Shown here piece after piece: positions 1 to 9,850 of a DNA stretch of 64,000 nt. Location of the stretch: the NCBI RefSeq assembly GCF_028453695.1, contig NC_135779.1, positions 434,001-498,000 on the forward strand, given 5' to 3'. This stretch comes from Augochlora pura (taxonomy: Eukaryota; Arthropoda; Insecta; Hymenoptera; Halictidae). Within the stretch, counting starts at the first letter, position 1; each line of letters starts with the position of its first letter. A program made the translations under genes and the position numbers. The notes below the pieces were generated by a model, which saw nothing but the letters and a program-made list of their open reading frames with translations, was not told where the DNA came from and ran no database searches.

Positions 1-443
1 TGCGAGGAGGAACCGTAGAGTGTCCTCCTCGACACGATCATCGAATTTAGGACGAGAGCGCGACGTCGGGAAAGCGACGGAGATCGTACATAAACGATCG
101 GTTTGTCCGACTGGCTCCCCGAGCGTCCTCAGGATCGAGAGAGACAGAGAGAGGGAGAGGGAGGGAGGGAGAGAGAGAGAGGGAGAAGATCGGGACAACG
201 GAGGTGAAGAATTTTAAGGATGATGTTGAGACTTCTCGGGTCCTGGAGTCGAGGGCAGCCGAACGAGCCGATCAAAATCGTTAACCTAGCATCGATCCCG
301 GAGACCGAATATGATATTTGACAGACCTCGCGAGGAACCTTCCTCTTCGTTCACCTAAACGATAAGAGGGAAAGGGATCGGTTAAACGAGCGAGTACAGT
401 ATTCCATCCAACATCGTAAGTTCTAGTTTACAAACCACTAAGA
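1..443. other. 3' flank of the first Cys/Pro-rich gene; (GA)n tract
   Basis: I see no convincing coding exon here. The stretch lies downstream of the minus-strand gene that stops at 444-446. It holds a purine-rich microsatellite of GA/GGGA units at about 136-190. The short plus-strand open frame across this tract encodes only Arg/Glu low complexity and is not supported as a gene. Confidence 0.6.
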
Positions 444-2116
444 CTACTTCTTCTTCTTGTCCTTTTTGTCCTTCTTTCCCTTCTTCCCCTTCTTCTTGTC
501 CTTTCCTTTGCCCTTTTTCTTCTTCTCGTCGCAGGGCGGGTCCATGGTGCAGACCCGGTCCTGCACGCACAAGAATGACTTTTTGCAGCACACGTACTTC
601 TCCTCGTGGGCGCAGGGCGGCATGGTGATGGGCTGCGAGAGCTCCTTGGTGAACGCGTAGCAAGGACAATCGCCGGGGTGGAGCTTCGGCGGGGGTGGAC
701 AGGGACAGAGAACGACGGGATGGGACGGCGGTTTCGGCAACGGCGGCGGCACGCAGACCTCGTCCTCCTTGCGAGCGTGCTCCGAGCAGTCCTGCCCGTC
801 CCTGGGAGGCTCCGGGCACGGTTTCGGGGGCACGAACTTTGGTTTCGCGCACTTGGACGGCCCGTAGACCATCTTCGGCGGGACGGCCACCTCGGGCCTG
901 TAGCACTTTCCGCGGGGGATGCACGAGTCCGGGCACAGCTCCTTCTTCTTCTTCTTCCTCTTCTTCTTCTTCTTGGACGGCTTGTCTCCGCAGACCGGCG
1001 GCTTCTTGCCGCACTCGGCCTTCTTGTCGCAGCTCTTCGCGCAGCTTTTCTGCGACTCGTCTTGGCAGATGTCCGACGCGGGTTTGCAGCTAGGCGGCTT
1101 CTTCGACTTGGAGGATTTTCCCATCAGGGGCGAGCCAGCGTGAAGTTTCCTGGGACACAGGTGCCAGGCGGAGCCGGGGAACGTGGACAGTTTCCGTTTG
1201 ATGAAACCCTTGCCACCCTTTCCGGTCTCGCATTTCGGACAGGAGGGCGCGTCGTCCGGACAGGGGACGCGCTGCGACATCGAGGGGCACGGGGGACAAG
1301 GCTTGGGGCACGGGCAGGGCGGAGGCGGCCGGGGACAGGGGCACGGGCAGCACGGGGGCGGCGGTGGGCACGGCGGGGGTTTCGGACACGCGGCACACGG
1401 TGGACAAGGCGGACAGACCTTGGGCGGCGGTGGCAAGGGGCAGGGCAACGGCGGGGGGCAGGGTATCGGCGGCGGACACGCCGGGCACGGCGGCGGCGGG
1501 GGACAGCAGGGCGGGGGGCAGGGCGGCGGGCAGGGGCACGGCTCGCAGGGAGGCGGAGGAGGGCAAACTCTCTGCGGAGGACACTCGGGGCAGGTAGGCG
1601 GCGGCGGCAGCTGCGGCAGCGGGGGCGGAGGCGGCGGAGGACACGGTTTCGGACACTTTGGCAGCCTGGGCAGCTTGGGGAGCGGCGGAGGCGGCGGTGG
1701 AGTCGGGATCACGGGGCACTTGGGCAGTTTCGGGGGCCTCGGGGGCGGCGGGCACTTCCGGTAGCAGATCTTCGGCGGCGGCGGCTTGGCTGGGGGCGGA
1801 GGGCAAGGGCAGGGACACGGCGGTGGGCAAGGTAACTCCGGCTGAGAGCACTCGACGTTCTTGGGCCGCTTGCGGCAGCAGGGTGGACCTCGGGGAGTGC
1901 AGGATCCCGAGCCGGCCGACTTTCTTGAATCTGGCGCAAACTTTGGCGGTCCCCTCGGTCCCCTCGGTCCCCCCGGTCCCCTCGGCGGTGGCGTGGGAGA
2001 GGGCATCTTTTTCCCCGCGTTGGTCGCGTCGAGCCTGAAGAATCTTGTCTGCTGCTGGAGGTGTAAAGGGAGCGGGCCGATGCCTCCGAGGCACGACGGT
2101 CCGTTCCAAGCGGCGG

Positions 2117-2147
<31 letters not shown>

Positions 2148-2297
2148 TGACTCGTCGTTCCCAAAGAGCTTCTTCCGTCGCTGTGCCGCGTACTCGCCGA
2201 GCCGCCTGGCCGAGAACCGGGTGAGCGGGAGATCCGTCGCGCGGCTTCCGGTGGCGAAGCTCCTCGAGCTCCCGACTCCCAGACGCTGCGATTCCAT
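444..2297 (-). CDS. Cys/Pro-rich protein with Lys tail (sperm-structural-like)
   Basis: A single open frame of 617 codons runs from the ATG at 2297 to TAG at 444-446. The N-terminus (about 1-50) is basic and Ser-rich. A (Thr)10 run comes from a GTC microsatellite. Residues about 100-350 are almost only Pro and Cys, with many CPPPPCP-type steps, and residues about 385-480 are Lys/Cys-rich. The last 25 residues are nearly pure Lys with Gly and Asp. I recognise no enzyme domain. Cys/Pro-rich proteins of this kind in insects are typically structural components of the sperm tail or mitochondrial derivative, stabilised by disulfides, but that role is inferred from composition only. The frame is also open upstream to about 2375, so the start could be a splice acceptor instead. 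GC-rich open frames on the opposite strand are shadows. The gene follows its minus-strand neighbour by 171 bp. Confidence 0.6.
2118..2147. repeat. (GTC)n microsatellite inside coding sequence
   Basis: About ten perfect GTC units on the plus strand encode a poly-Thr run in the minus-strand protein. Length variation here would change the protein length without shifting frame. Confidence 0.9.
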
Positions 2298-2468
2298 TAG
2301 CTTTCCGAGGCACGATCCGAGGCAGTACCCGCTTCTGGCTCGAAGGCGGCCGCCGCCGGCAGGGAGGATCGAAAGCTACGGGGAACGGTTTGCGATGGCT
2401 AGAACAGTGTCGAATCGGTGCGCGTGCGTCCGCTGGCCTCCACGTACCCTCTGTCTCTCGAGCGACAC

Positions 2469-3474
2469 CTAACAACACTTTCTCGATTTGCACGGTTTCT
2501 TGGCCGGGCACTTGACGCAGAACGGCTTTTTCGCCGGCTTCGGTTTCGCCGGATAGCCCGGCGGACCTAACGGCTTACAGGGACCCTTTGGCGGGTGGCA
2601 AGGACTCTTCACCGGCCAGCCCGGCGGATCTTCGCCGCAGTCGGACTCGCCCAATCGAAACTCTCCTCGTCCGACAGCCTGAACATACGTGGATCGGGTG
2701 TAGGGTGCGCGCTGCTTTATTTCGAGGTCGCGCCACCCTGGCCCCACCTCCCTCCTGCGACCTATTACGTCAAGTTCCGCCGATCGGAACGTAGAACAAC
2801 GATCGCAATATCGCAATGGGCGGAGTCCGCGACGAGACAATATTTTTTGAAACGTTTTCGTTTTGTTCGCAGAAATTGGGGGGATGGTGTTTGGAAAAGC
2901 TTTTAGACGAAAGAGAAACGAACGAACGAACGAACGATGAACGCGCGCGCGCGCGCACGCTCGGCTCTTCTTTCGTGGATGTCACCGCCACCGCTGCTGC
3001 TGCCGCCGCCGCCGCCGCCGCCGGTAATGTCGTCCCGTGCTTCGACGACGTTGGACCAGTTTGGATCACCGAAGGCTACCACGGCGTCCGATCTCAGCTC
3101 GCCGGTCGATCCAGGTGCACCTCGGCCGCCGGCCTCGACTCGTACACGGCCGCGAGCACGTCAACGTCTTCGTCCCGATACGGTCTGCGAGGCAAGTCTA
3201 CGTGCAGCTGGCCGATGTCGATGCCGATCTCTTCCTCGAAGTCGTCGCCTTGCGGGAAATAGTCGTCGTTCCGTAGCCTGTCGTGCAGCAGCACGAGCTC
3301 GCGCTCAAAATCTACGTGGCCGTCGGTGATCGAGCTCGCCCGGCGGCGTTCGATCGGCAACGCGATTCCCGATCCGTCCGAGAGCCTGGTCGTCACCGGC
3401 AAAGAGCCCCTGTCGCTCCGGTCCTCGATTTCGTGCCGAACGGTCCTCTGCAGGGAGAGAGGATGATCCGACAT
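2469..3474 (-). CDS. Two-exon small protein with Cys/Pro/Lys-rich C-terminus
   Basis: The proposed exons are 3474..3121 (118 codons) and 2678..2469 (69 codons plus stop), giving 187 aa. Exon 1 opens with an A-rich start context and encodes an acidic, non-repetitive segment with ERELVLLHDRLRNDD and DDFEEEIGIDIG. It reaches a GAG|GTGCAC donor in phase 0. Exon 2 follows a TTCAG acceptor, also phase 0. It encodes CGEDPPGWPVKSPCHPPK, GPPGYPAKPKPAKKP and ends in KKPCKSRKCC. The Cys-Pro-Lys ending matches the composition of both neighbours on the same strand, so I place it in the same cluster. I do not recognise the family. The splice join is inferred from phase and site quality. A competing ATG near the exon 2 acceptor opens a different frame that has no continuation. 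Confidence 0.5.
2919..3023. repeat. Compound microsatellite: (CGAA)n, (CG)n, (GCC)n
   Basis: Three adjacent simple tracts fill the probable intron of the two-exon gene: CGAA units at 2919-2936, alternating CG at 2942-2956 (a possible Z-DNA former), and GCT/GCC units at about 2985-3023. Confidence 0.85.
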
Positions 3475-4186
3475 TTTTTCGATTGACTTTTTCTTTTTCG
3501 ATTATTCGAATCTGCGATTTCGTTCCCGTTTGTTCTTTGCTTTTTATTTTTGGGTCGCTTTCGGTATCGCGGCGAAACGAGATACTCGGTGATGAGGAAG
3601 AGGCAGAAGGGAGGTGGAGCCACAGCGACGTGTCATCTGTGCTCGAGCTAATCTCGTCTTTCTCGAGACCGTCTTTCGAATTTCGATGGAATTAGAATAA
3701 CAGAGAACGTTTCTCGAACTTACTTCGACTTGGTGCGGCCTCCTCGCGGACGCTGGTGCCGGCTGCGGCTGAAATTCAAAGCAGATATGCACAGATTGTC
3801 GTGGACGCGCTGCAACGTTCGCCGTGCTGCAGCAGATTTCTTGATCGTTCGAATGCACCGGGCAATTTCTAACACGGCCCGGGGCTAAATTACCTCTCTA
3901 TGGTAACGATAATGGTAATTATTGAAAATGTTTGCATTACACACGAGGCGACATGGGTGGTCCGGCTGAGCCCGAACGCGGGGCTTCCGCGACCAGACTT
4001 GGGTAAAATGGTCATTTAAATAGCGAACGGTAAGATTATGGATCCCGTATTTTGTCAATTGCAAAGTATCTATTATCTAAAATAGGGTTCGAATTATCGT
4101 CTGTACAGATATTAGCCAGCTCTGACTAATAAGCTACCGTGCGAGTGAAAATGATTCTAAACGGAGGAGACATCGGCGCAATCACT
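3475..4186. other. Intergenic/promoter stretch between two minus-strand genes
   Basis: This lies between the start of the two-exon gene at 3474 and the polyadenylation signal of the next gene. It should hold the promoter and 5' untranslated region of the former. Open frames on both strands are short and without recognisable protein character. Confidence 0.5.
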
Positions 4187-4192
4187 TTTATT
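4187..4192 (-). terminator. AATAAA polyadenylation signal
   Basis: A minus-strand AATAAA lies 76 bases beyond the stop codon at 4268-4270 of the DPCGKK-repeat gene. It is the likely 3' end signal. Confidence 0.7.
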
Positions 4193-4267
4193 GACGCAGA
4201 CAAGTGTCCAGACGAAACACATATACCATCGATTTTATTCCGACTGTTTGGGACGAGTAAAACACGG

Positions 4268-6631
4268 TTAACTATCGTCGACGGCGATCCAGTTAAACGG
4301 ACGGGACATTCGAGATCCTATCCTGGGGCGGAGCTCGGGCATCGAGAATCGATCTACGATCCTCGGGAACTCGGTCAGGGTGTCCTGAATCGTCTTGTAA
4401 GAGAGAGTGCTGCTTCGCGTATAAATCCTCGAATCGGTCGAGAATTTCTTGCCGCCTCCTTTCTCGTCGTTCGGGCATCCTGCGGGCGCCCGGAACACGG
4501 GCGGGCACTCCTTCTCGTCCTTTTTCTCCTTCTTCGCGACGGGCACCTTCTTTTCGGCAGGCTTCTTCTCGGACGGTGTCAGCATCTTCTTGCCGCAAGG
4601 ATCTTGCTTCTTCTTCCCGCAAGAACCTTGCTGCTGCTTCTTCTTACCGCAACCATCTTGCTTCTTTTTGCCGCAACTATCGTCCTTTTTCTTACCGCAA
4701 GGATCCGGCTTCTTCCCGCAAGGATCCGGCTTTTTCCCACAAGGATCCGGCTTTTTCCCGCAAGGATCCGGCTTCTTCCCGCAAGGATCCGGCTTTTTCC
4801 CGCAAGGATCCGGCTTTTTCCCGCAAGGATCCGGCTTTTTCCCGCAAGGATCCGGCTTTTTGCCGCAAGGATCCGGCTTCTTACCGCAAGGATCTTCTTT
4901 CTTCTTGTCGCCGCAAGGCTCGGGCTTTTTTATTCCGCAAGGATCTGGCTTTTTATCACCGCCGCAAGGATCCGACTTTTTATCTCCGCCGCAAGGCTTC
5001 GACTTTTTCTCAGCGCCGCCGCATTTCGCTGCCGCCGAAGTTTCGCAGTTCGCGTTCCCGCAAGCGGCGCTCTTCTCTTTGCACCGCTTCCCATAGAGCT
5101 CGTCCTTCCAGAATTTCTCGAGAGGATCTTCGCCGGCGAACGGGTCCTCGTAGTGTTTGCACGGCTTCCCGTACAGCTTCTCGTCCCTGATCTTCTTGCA
5201 GGGATCCACGGCCGCCTTGCAGTCCCTCCCGTAGAGCTCCTGCTTTTTGAACTGTTTGCAAACGTCTCCGGTCTGGCCGCACTCGGGCTCGATCTTCTTG
5301 CAAGGCTCGCCGTAGAGATCGGTCTTCGTCTTCTTGCCGGAACCACCGCCGTCCCCGCTGGCCTTCTTCCGCTCGGCCCTCTTGCTGGCGTCGTCCTTGC
5401 TCTTGGCCGGCGCGTTCTTCGGTCTGCTCTTGAAGCCCTTCGACGAGAAACGAATCGAGCCGAGCCGGTGGTGGAGGATGGGCGCCGCTGCCGCTGCCTC
5501 GCCGGCGAAAAGAGAATCCAAATGGTAGGAGGAGGTCAGGCTGCTCAGAGAGGAGGACTTTCGCCTGTTGATCCTCAGGTTCTCGAGGAACTGCGCCAGC
5601 TTCGACGAGATGGTTCCGAGCGGTCTCGAAGGTTCGCTCGACTCGCTGATGCTCGTCTCGATGCTCGAGGTCGGCGCGACCCTATGCCCCGCGCCACCGA
5701 AATCCTGCGTCGCGGATCCCTCGACGGCTTCCTCCGGCTCCTCCGCAACGTTCGCGACCCCCTCCGTCCTCGAGAGTTCGAATCTCGCGGCAGAGCCGCC
5801 CGTCAGATCCGTCACGGAAGTGGAGATCTCGTGTCTGCCGCCTCCGCCGATTTTCGGCGAGGAGTCCGCAACGACTCGCGGCGGATCCCGAGGCGGATCG
5901 AACTTCTTCCCTCTGGTCGGCTGCTTGAAATTCGGCGAGTCGTTCAGCGGGTCGGTTTTCTTGCTCTGAAATAGACTGGAGAAGAACCAGGCGACGGGGG
6001 TGCTCCTCTGCTGCACCAGACCGTAGAGCAGCTTCGGCTTTTTGTCGGAAAGGGCTGCCGGTATCGTCCAGTTTCTCGATTTGCCGCGTCTCTCGGTCTT
6101 CGAGAGAGCTTCCGGCTGTCCTCTGGCTTCCTTGAGCTTCCTGGATCGCGACCTCCTCCTATCGATCGCCGCTCGATCCTCCGCGTCGTTCGGGAGACGC
6201 TTCTCCGTGGCGGCGGCGGCGGCGGCTAGCACGGTCGCGTTCGGCTTCCTCTCCTCCTTGCGTCTCTTCCTGTCCGATCTCTCGTTGATCCTCGCGACGC
6301 GTGGAATCGCCTCGAGGTTTCCATCGAGATCGAGCTCCGGCTTCCGAGCACTCGACGGCCCCGCCACGTTCCCCGACAACGATACCGTAAACGTCGACAG
6401 CTGCCGCAGCGCCGGCCTATTGCCGCCGCCGCCGCCGCCGCCGCCGCCACCGCTGGTACAGCCGGCACAGCCGCCGCGTTTCGCGCGATCTCGGCCAAGC
6501 CGATCCGCGAGCTCCGGCAGCTGCTTACAGATCTCGGTGACGATTCGACCGCCCTGCCGGATCGTGGCGGGACCCATCTCGCCGAGGACCCGGGGACCTC
6601 GCAGCTCGTCGCCCACGCACGCGTTGTCCCC
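4268..6631 (-). CDS. Large exon: DPCGKK-repeat, Lys/Cys-rich protein (don juan-like tail)
   Basis: The terminal exon begins at a CCTCAG acceptor (6633-6632, phase 0) and runs 787 codons to TAA at 4268. The first 55 residues are globular-looking, followed by a poly-Gly run. A Ser/Arg/Lys-rich middle comes next, then four spaced LYGxxCK motifs (LYGEPCK, LYGRDCK, LYGKPCK, LYGKRCK). After that come Cys-Gly-Lys repeats, including nine perfect KKPDPCG units, and a non-repetitive end finishing FNWIAVDDS. The Drosophila sperm-tail mitochondrial protein Don juan carries DPCKKK repeats, so a sperm mitochondrial-derivative role is the best guess, with homology unproven. No ATG fits the exon start, so it must be spliced to upstream exons. 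The phase-0 exons at 8919-8125 fit. The 611-codon plus-strand frame over this region is antisense to the repeats. Confidence 0.75.
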   Translation of the reverse strand, partial: GDNACVGDELRGPRVLGEMGPATIRQGGRIVTEICKQLPELADRLGRDRAKRGGCAGCTSGGGGGGGGGGNRPALRQLSTFTVSLSGNVAGPSSARKPELDLDGNLEAIPRVARINERSDRKRRKEERKPNATVLAAAAAATEKRLPNDAEDRAAIDRRRSRSRKLKEARGQPEALSKTERRGKSRNWTIPAALSDKKPKLLYGLVQQRSTPVAWFFSSLFQSKKTDPLNDSPNFKQPTRGKKFDPPRDPPRVVADSSPKIGGGGRHEISTSVTDLTGGSAARFELSRTEGVANVAEEPEEAVEGSATQDFGGAGHRVAPTSSIETSISESSEPSRPLGTISSKLAQFLENLRINRRKSSSLSSLTSSYHLDSLFAGEAAAAAPILHHRLGSIRFSSKGFKSRPKNAPAKSKDDASKRAERKKASGDGGGSGKKTKTDLYGEPCKKIEPECGQTGDVCKQFKKQELYGRDCKAAVDPCKKIRDEKLYGKPCKHYEDPFAGEDPLEKFWKDELYGKRCKEKSAACGNANCETSAAAKCGGAEKKSKPCGGDKKSDPCGGDKKPDPCGIKKPEPCGDKKKEDPCGKKPDPCGKKPDPCGKKPDPCGKKPDPCGKKPDPCGKKPDPCGKKPDPCGKKPDPCGKKPDPCGKKKDDSCGKKKQDGCGKKKQQQGSCGKKKQDPCGKKMLTPSEKKPAEKKVPVAKKEKKDEKECPPVFRAPAGCPNDEKGGGKKFSTDSRIYTRSSTLSYKTIQDTLTEFPRIVDRFSMPELRPRIGSRMSRPFNWIAVDDS
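4697..4889 (-). repeat. Nine tandem 21-bp units encoding KKPDPCG
   Basis: GGATCCGGC recurs every 21 bases at about 4701, 4722, 4743, 4764, 4785, 4806, 4827, 4848 and 4869. Differences are almost all silent (cttc against tttt and ccg against cac before the core). The array sits in the coding frame and each unit adds seven residues. Degenerate units flank it on both sides. Confidence 0.95.
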
Positions 6632-8124
6632 CTGAGGACAGACGGAGAGACGATTTCAAGGTCAGTGCGATATCCAAGGCGCCTCGGAGGAGGGACAACG
6701 CCTCTGGCAGAATTATCGCGTCGGTTTCGTCGCTCAAACTCTACTCAACTTCTACTTTTCATTTAATAACGCCACTTTCGAACCATTTTATACTTTACGT
6801 TCCCATATATATATTTTGTAAAAATATTCAATTAGAGTAAATTAAAATTTGTTAGAATTGCCGCGTGGCGAATTGTCAATTTATTTCGAATTTCGTGGAA
6901 ATTCGTCTACTCTACGATACTGCTTCTGCGACTTGGTGTTGCATTTGTGCTTTATCTTATTCACAACCTTGATCGGATAGTTTCTGCCAGAGGCGGTAGA
7001 AGGCGATAGGAACTCGAAACGGAAGGCTCTGCTCTGTCTTTCTCTGCTCGTCGGGGATCGACGCATCGACGCGAAAAATCGATCCTCGCCAAAGGATCGT
7101 TTTCCTTATTATTCGAAAATCATTCGAGGCTCGATGCGTCGATCGCGTTGTCTCTCTCTCTCTCTCTCTCATCGTCGTCGTCGTCATCATCATCATCATC
7201 ATCGTCGTCATTGTCACCCCACCCGCTCTCACCACCCTACGTCGTCTCTCGTCTTGCGTTACCTCCGGGGGAAAAAGACAATTCGAAAGGACTCGCGCGC
7301 GCGCGCGCGCGCTCGACCCTCGAACGTGATCAGGATATGCGCGCCAGCGGGACGAGTCGAGGCCCCCTTGTCCGTCGCGCCCTCCGACCCTTTAGGGATC
7401 GTGAGATTCATGGAGACTTTCCGGTAGGTTCTGTTTAACACTAGCTTTACGGAAACTTGCGTTCACCTGTCAGAATCGTCGAAATTCTGAGGTCGCGCGC
7501 TTATAGAGAATTCGTTCGATAATCGATTGGACGTATGTCGCAACAAAGATCGCTAAAAATCTGAATACACGTTCGATATTTATTTGCTTGGTTGTACTGG
7601 CAAGAAATCATTTTTTTTTTTTACGTACATAATCGAATCACGTGCTTGCAATGTAAGACGAAAGAAAGCTACGAGACGGTTGCTCGCGCGCTCCGTAAAT
7701 CTAGTGGTAAATCCGCGGTGGTTTTTTTTTGGAAAACTGTTGAAACTTGTCTAGGGTTTCGCGGGGAAATCGAATCGAGATTCGGTTGACGGGAGCGCAA
7801 AAACTTGGGGGTCCTCTTTCTCCAGGCACAATCTACGGGTCTCCCTGGCCGATGGAGCGCCGATGCTAGCCGCGATCTCGAGCGAAACCGACGCATCGAT
7901 ATTCTCGTGGAACAAGAATTCTCGACGACGCCCCACCAGCCTCCGGTTCGCATCCCTATCTCCTCTTCCTCATCCCATCACCGTCGACCCGCCGCAAACT
8001 TTGCGAAACGCGATACGATCCGCCGATTCAACCCTCGCGACTTATCACCGCGGGACGATCCCGAAACGATCGACGGCGCGATAAGCGTTCCAATCGATCG
8101 ATCGAAACTTGGATCACCACCTAC
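6632..8124 (-). other. Probable intron with microsatellites
   Basis: This stretch lies between a strong CAG|GTAGGT donor at 8125/8124 and the CCTCAG acceptor at 6633-6632. It carries (TC)n at 7151-7170, ATC/GTC units at 7171-7210 and alternating CG at about 7294-7312. Two minus-strand frames (7936-7751 and 7441-7259) look somewhat protein-like but lack good in-phase acceptors. A missed exon is therefore possible but not supported. Confidence 0.5.
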
Positions 8125-8279
8125 CTGCGACACGAACATCGACGATTTCTTCGTGGTGTTCACCGCGCCCTCCTCTGCGATCGCTAGTCGGCGTAGAACC
8201 TCTGCCAGCTCGGTGGTGTCATTCTGTTCGAGAACAAACTCGTTGTAGTAACACTCTGGGTGGAACGCGGGCCAATACT

Positions 8280-8324
<45 letters not shown>

Positions 8325-8919
8325 TGGGATACGTACCGTGGCAATGTTCGCCGGACCGTTGGAGAAATACGCGATCGGTTCCCTCATTGGCTGGCGTTTC
8401 GGCGCTGCCCTTGGTTTTTCCAGCATATTCAGCATCCAAGAGTTCTGGGGGAATCACGGCGTGGAATTACAAGGAACAAGGACGGGAACGGCGAAACGAT
8501 TGAAAGAAAAGAACGACGTTCTTACGACGGGCTTCGATGACTCGGCTTCAGGCACGGTGTGAAATCTGATCGGAACTCGTTTGCTCAAAGAGGCCGCGTT
8601 GTACAAAGAGATCGCGTCGAGTCTCGAAGTCTGTTTCATCATCTGCGACAGGGATCGGCCGATTTCGCCTGCGCCGCCCATCAACGTCACCTGCGTGCGA
8701 CCAAAACAGCCGTGGAATTTTCATTAGCCGGCAGACGATTGTCGCATCGGTGGGAATCGAAAGGAGCCCTCTCCCCGCCGGATACCGTCGGTCACGGTTA
8801 GAAAATCCGTGCTCTTGCGAGCAGAAACGAGAGAAACCCACCTTAATGTTTTCTTCGCCTGCGTGGTATTTCCGCTGGCCAATGGTCTTCACGATGGATT
8901 TTGCGGCCCGGGAAAACAT
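8125..8919 (-). CDS. N-terminal exons with MDH-like Rossmann start and mitochondrial presequence
   Basis: Four short exons, each an exact multiple of three: 8919..8842 (26 codons), 8690..8526 (55), 8444..8337 (36) and 8253..8125 (43). Donors are AAG|GTGGGT, GTC|GTAAGA, ACG|GTACGT and CAG|GTAGGT. Exon 1 is a basic amphipathic presequence ending RKYHAG. Exon 2 reads VTLMGGAGEIGRSLSQMMKQ and ISLYNA, matching the KVAVLGASGGIGQPLS and LYD elements of mitochondrial malate dehydrogenase, but with Asn where MDH has the NAD-ribose Asp. Exon 4 contains ELAEVLRRLAIAEEGAV. The catalytic His and substrate Arg motifs of MDH are absent. All phases are 0, so the chain can join the 4268-6631 exon to give about 947 aa. 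That join is inferred. A separate decayed MDH paralogue is the alternative. Confidence 0.55.
8284..8325. repeat. (TC)n microsatellite in an 83-bp intron
   Basis: About 20 TC units lie between the GTACGT donor at 8336 and the acceptor before 8253. They form the pyrimidine-variable core of a very small intron on the minus strand, where the tract reads (GA)n. Confidence 0.9.
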
Positions 8920-9424
8920 TGTTGATGCTGTTGCTGAATTACTAGAAATTTGTTAACGCCTTCATCGGGCGCCCGACATGTCCAAACTGTGAGACGTCGA
9001 ACGGCCGTCGTTACCAAGCAAAGGCTTGTGCAAATGTTTTGCCGAGCGCATCGTGCACTGGAAAAAAAAACGAAACATCGGTATGTAACGTATACACAGT
9101 GAGCCGCGAAACTATTCGAACGACGCCGTTTTGCAGCTCCGACTTATGTTTTAAATATGTATTTAAAGAAATAATACACGGTCGTGGGTAAATCTACCTT
9201 ACGGTACATTAAAATAGAACATGTAAATGTCACCTTTCGATTTCCTGCAAAAAGGTTCGCCTAAGTTATTTCTTGATAGGAGAAAAAAACTATTCGATCA
9301 CCTTACAGAATTGTAAAAATACATTATGCTTTTGGAAATTGAAAAATAGCGCCATTCGTGATGTAGGTGGTGCCCCTCGTGGCGATAATCCAAACTAAAG
9401 TTCGAGGACTGTACAGCGCCAAAT

Positions 9425-9830
9425 CGCGTAGCGGCAAAACGCTCAAACTGTTTGCCAATATTACCGACGAATGATAACTCGCGCACCAATCGGTGCACCA
9501 CAGATGGCTCGTCGAGTTTGTTGACATTTTTTTTTTTAATATCGATTCAATTGATAAATAAGTTCTTGCCACTTTGTAAATATTTACTCAATTGTTATTG
9601 TTTTCACACCAACAAGTTATTCGATATATAATGAATCTTCTTAGAGAAAACACCTGTTTATCGAAAAGAAATTGTTTATCTATTAATTTTACAATTCCAT
9701 ATAAAAAGTTTAGTTAAATTACAAGTGTTGAGTGTAAATATTTAGAGTACAGTCAATGGGTCCTACTCATGCACACTTTTCGTGCTTCCTAAGCTGGCTC
9801 ACGAACCCCTACCATTTCACAGATGGTAAT
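9425..9830. repeat. Dispersed noncoding repeat, copy 1
   Basis: Two anchors match copy 2 in the same order. The first is a block near 9429-9452 containing GTAGCGGCAAA then TCAAACTG and, a little further on, TTACCGAC. The second is near 9756-9820, with AATGGG, CCTACTC, CTTTTC and CCCTACCATTT. The anchors are about 330 bp apart here and about 355 bp apart in copy 2. It could be an old transposon remnant. No terminal repeats or open frame were found. Confidence 0.55.
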
Positions 9831-9850
9831 TTAAGAGGTTCGATATTTAG

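Noticed and set aside
606..1835. 409-codon plus-strand frame and other plus-strand frames over the Cys/Pro-rich gene
   Set aside because: These Arg/Gly/Ala low-complexity shadows come from the GC-rich Pro codons on the other strand. No start or splice context supports them.
1090..2511. 473-codon alternative minus-strand frame
   Set aside because: It overlaps the 617-codon frame in another phase and is Ala/Val/Pro low complexity. The chosen frame has the cysteine pattern and the Lys tail shared with neighbours.
4139..5974. 611-codon plus-strand open frame rich in FPARIRLF-type repeats
   Set aside because: It is the antisense of the DPCGKK repeat exon. The repeat period of 21 bp keeps several frames open, and the minus-strand reading has the splice acceptor, the poly(A) signal and the Don juan-like repeat.
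7259..7441. Second protein-like minus-strand frame in the same intron
   Set aside because: The available AG sites give phases that do not match the surrounding phase-0 exons, and the frame runs into a (CG)n tract.
7751..7936. Protein-like minus-strand frame in the intron of the chimeric gene
   Set aside because: The sequence before it on that strand is purine-rich, so no acceptor fits, and no GT donor follows in phase.
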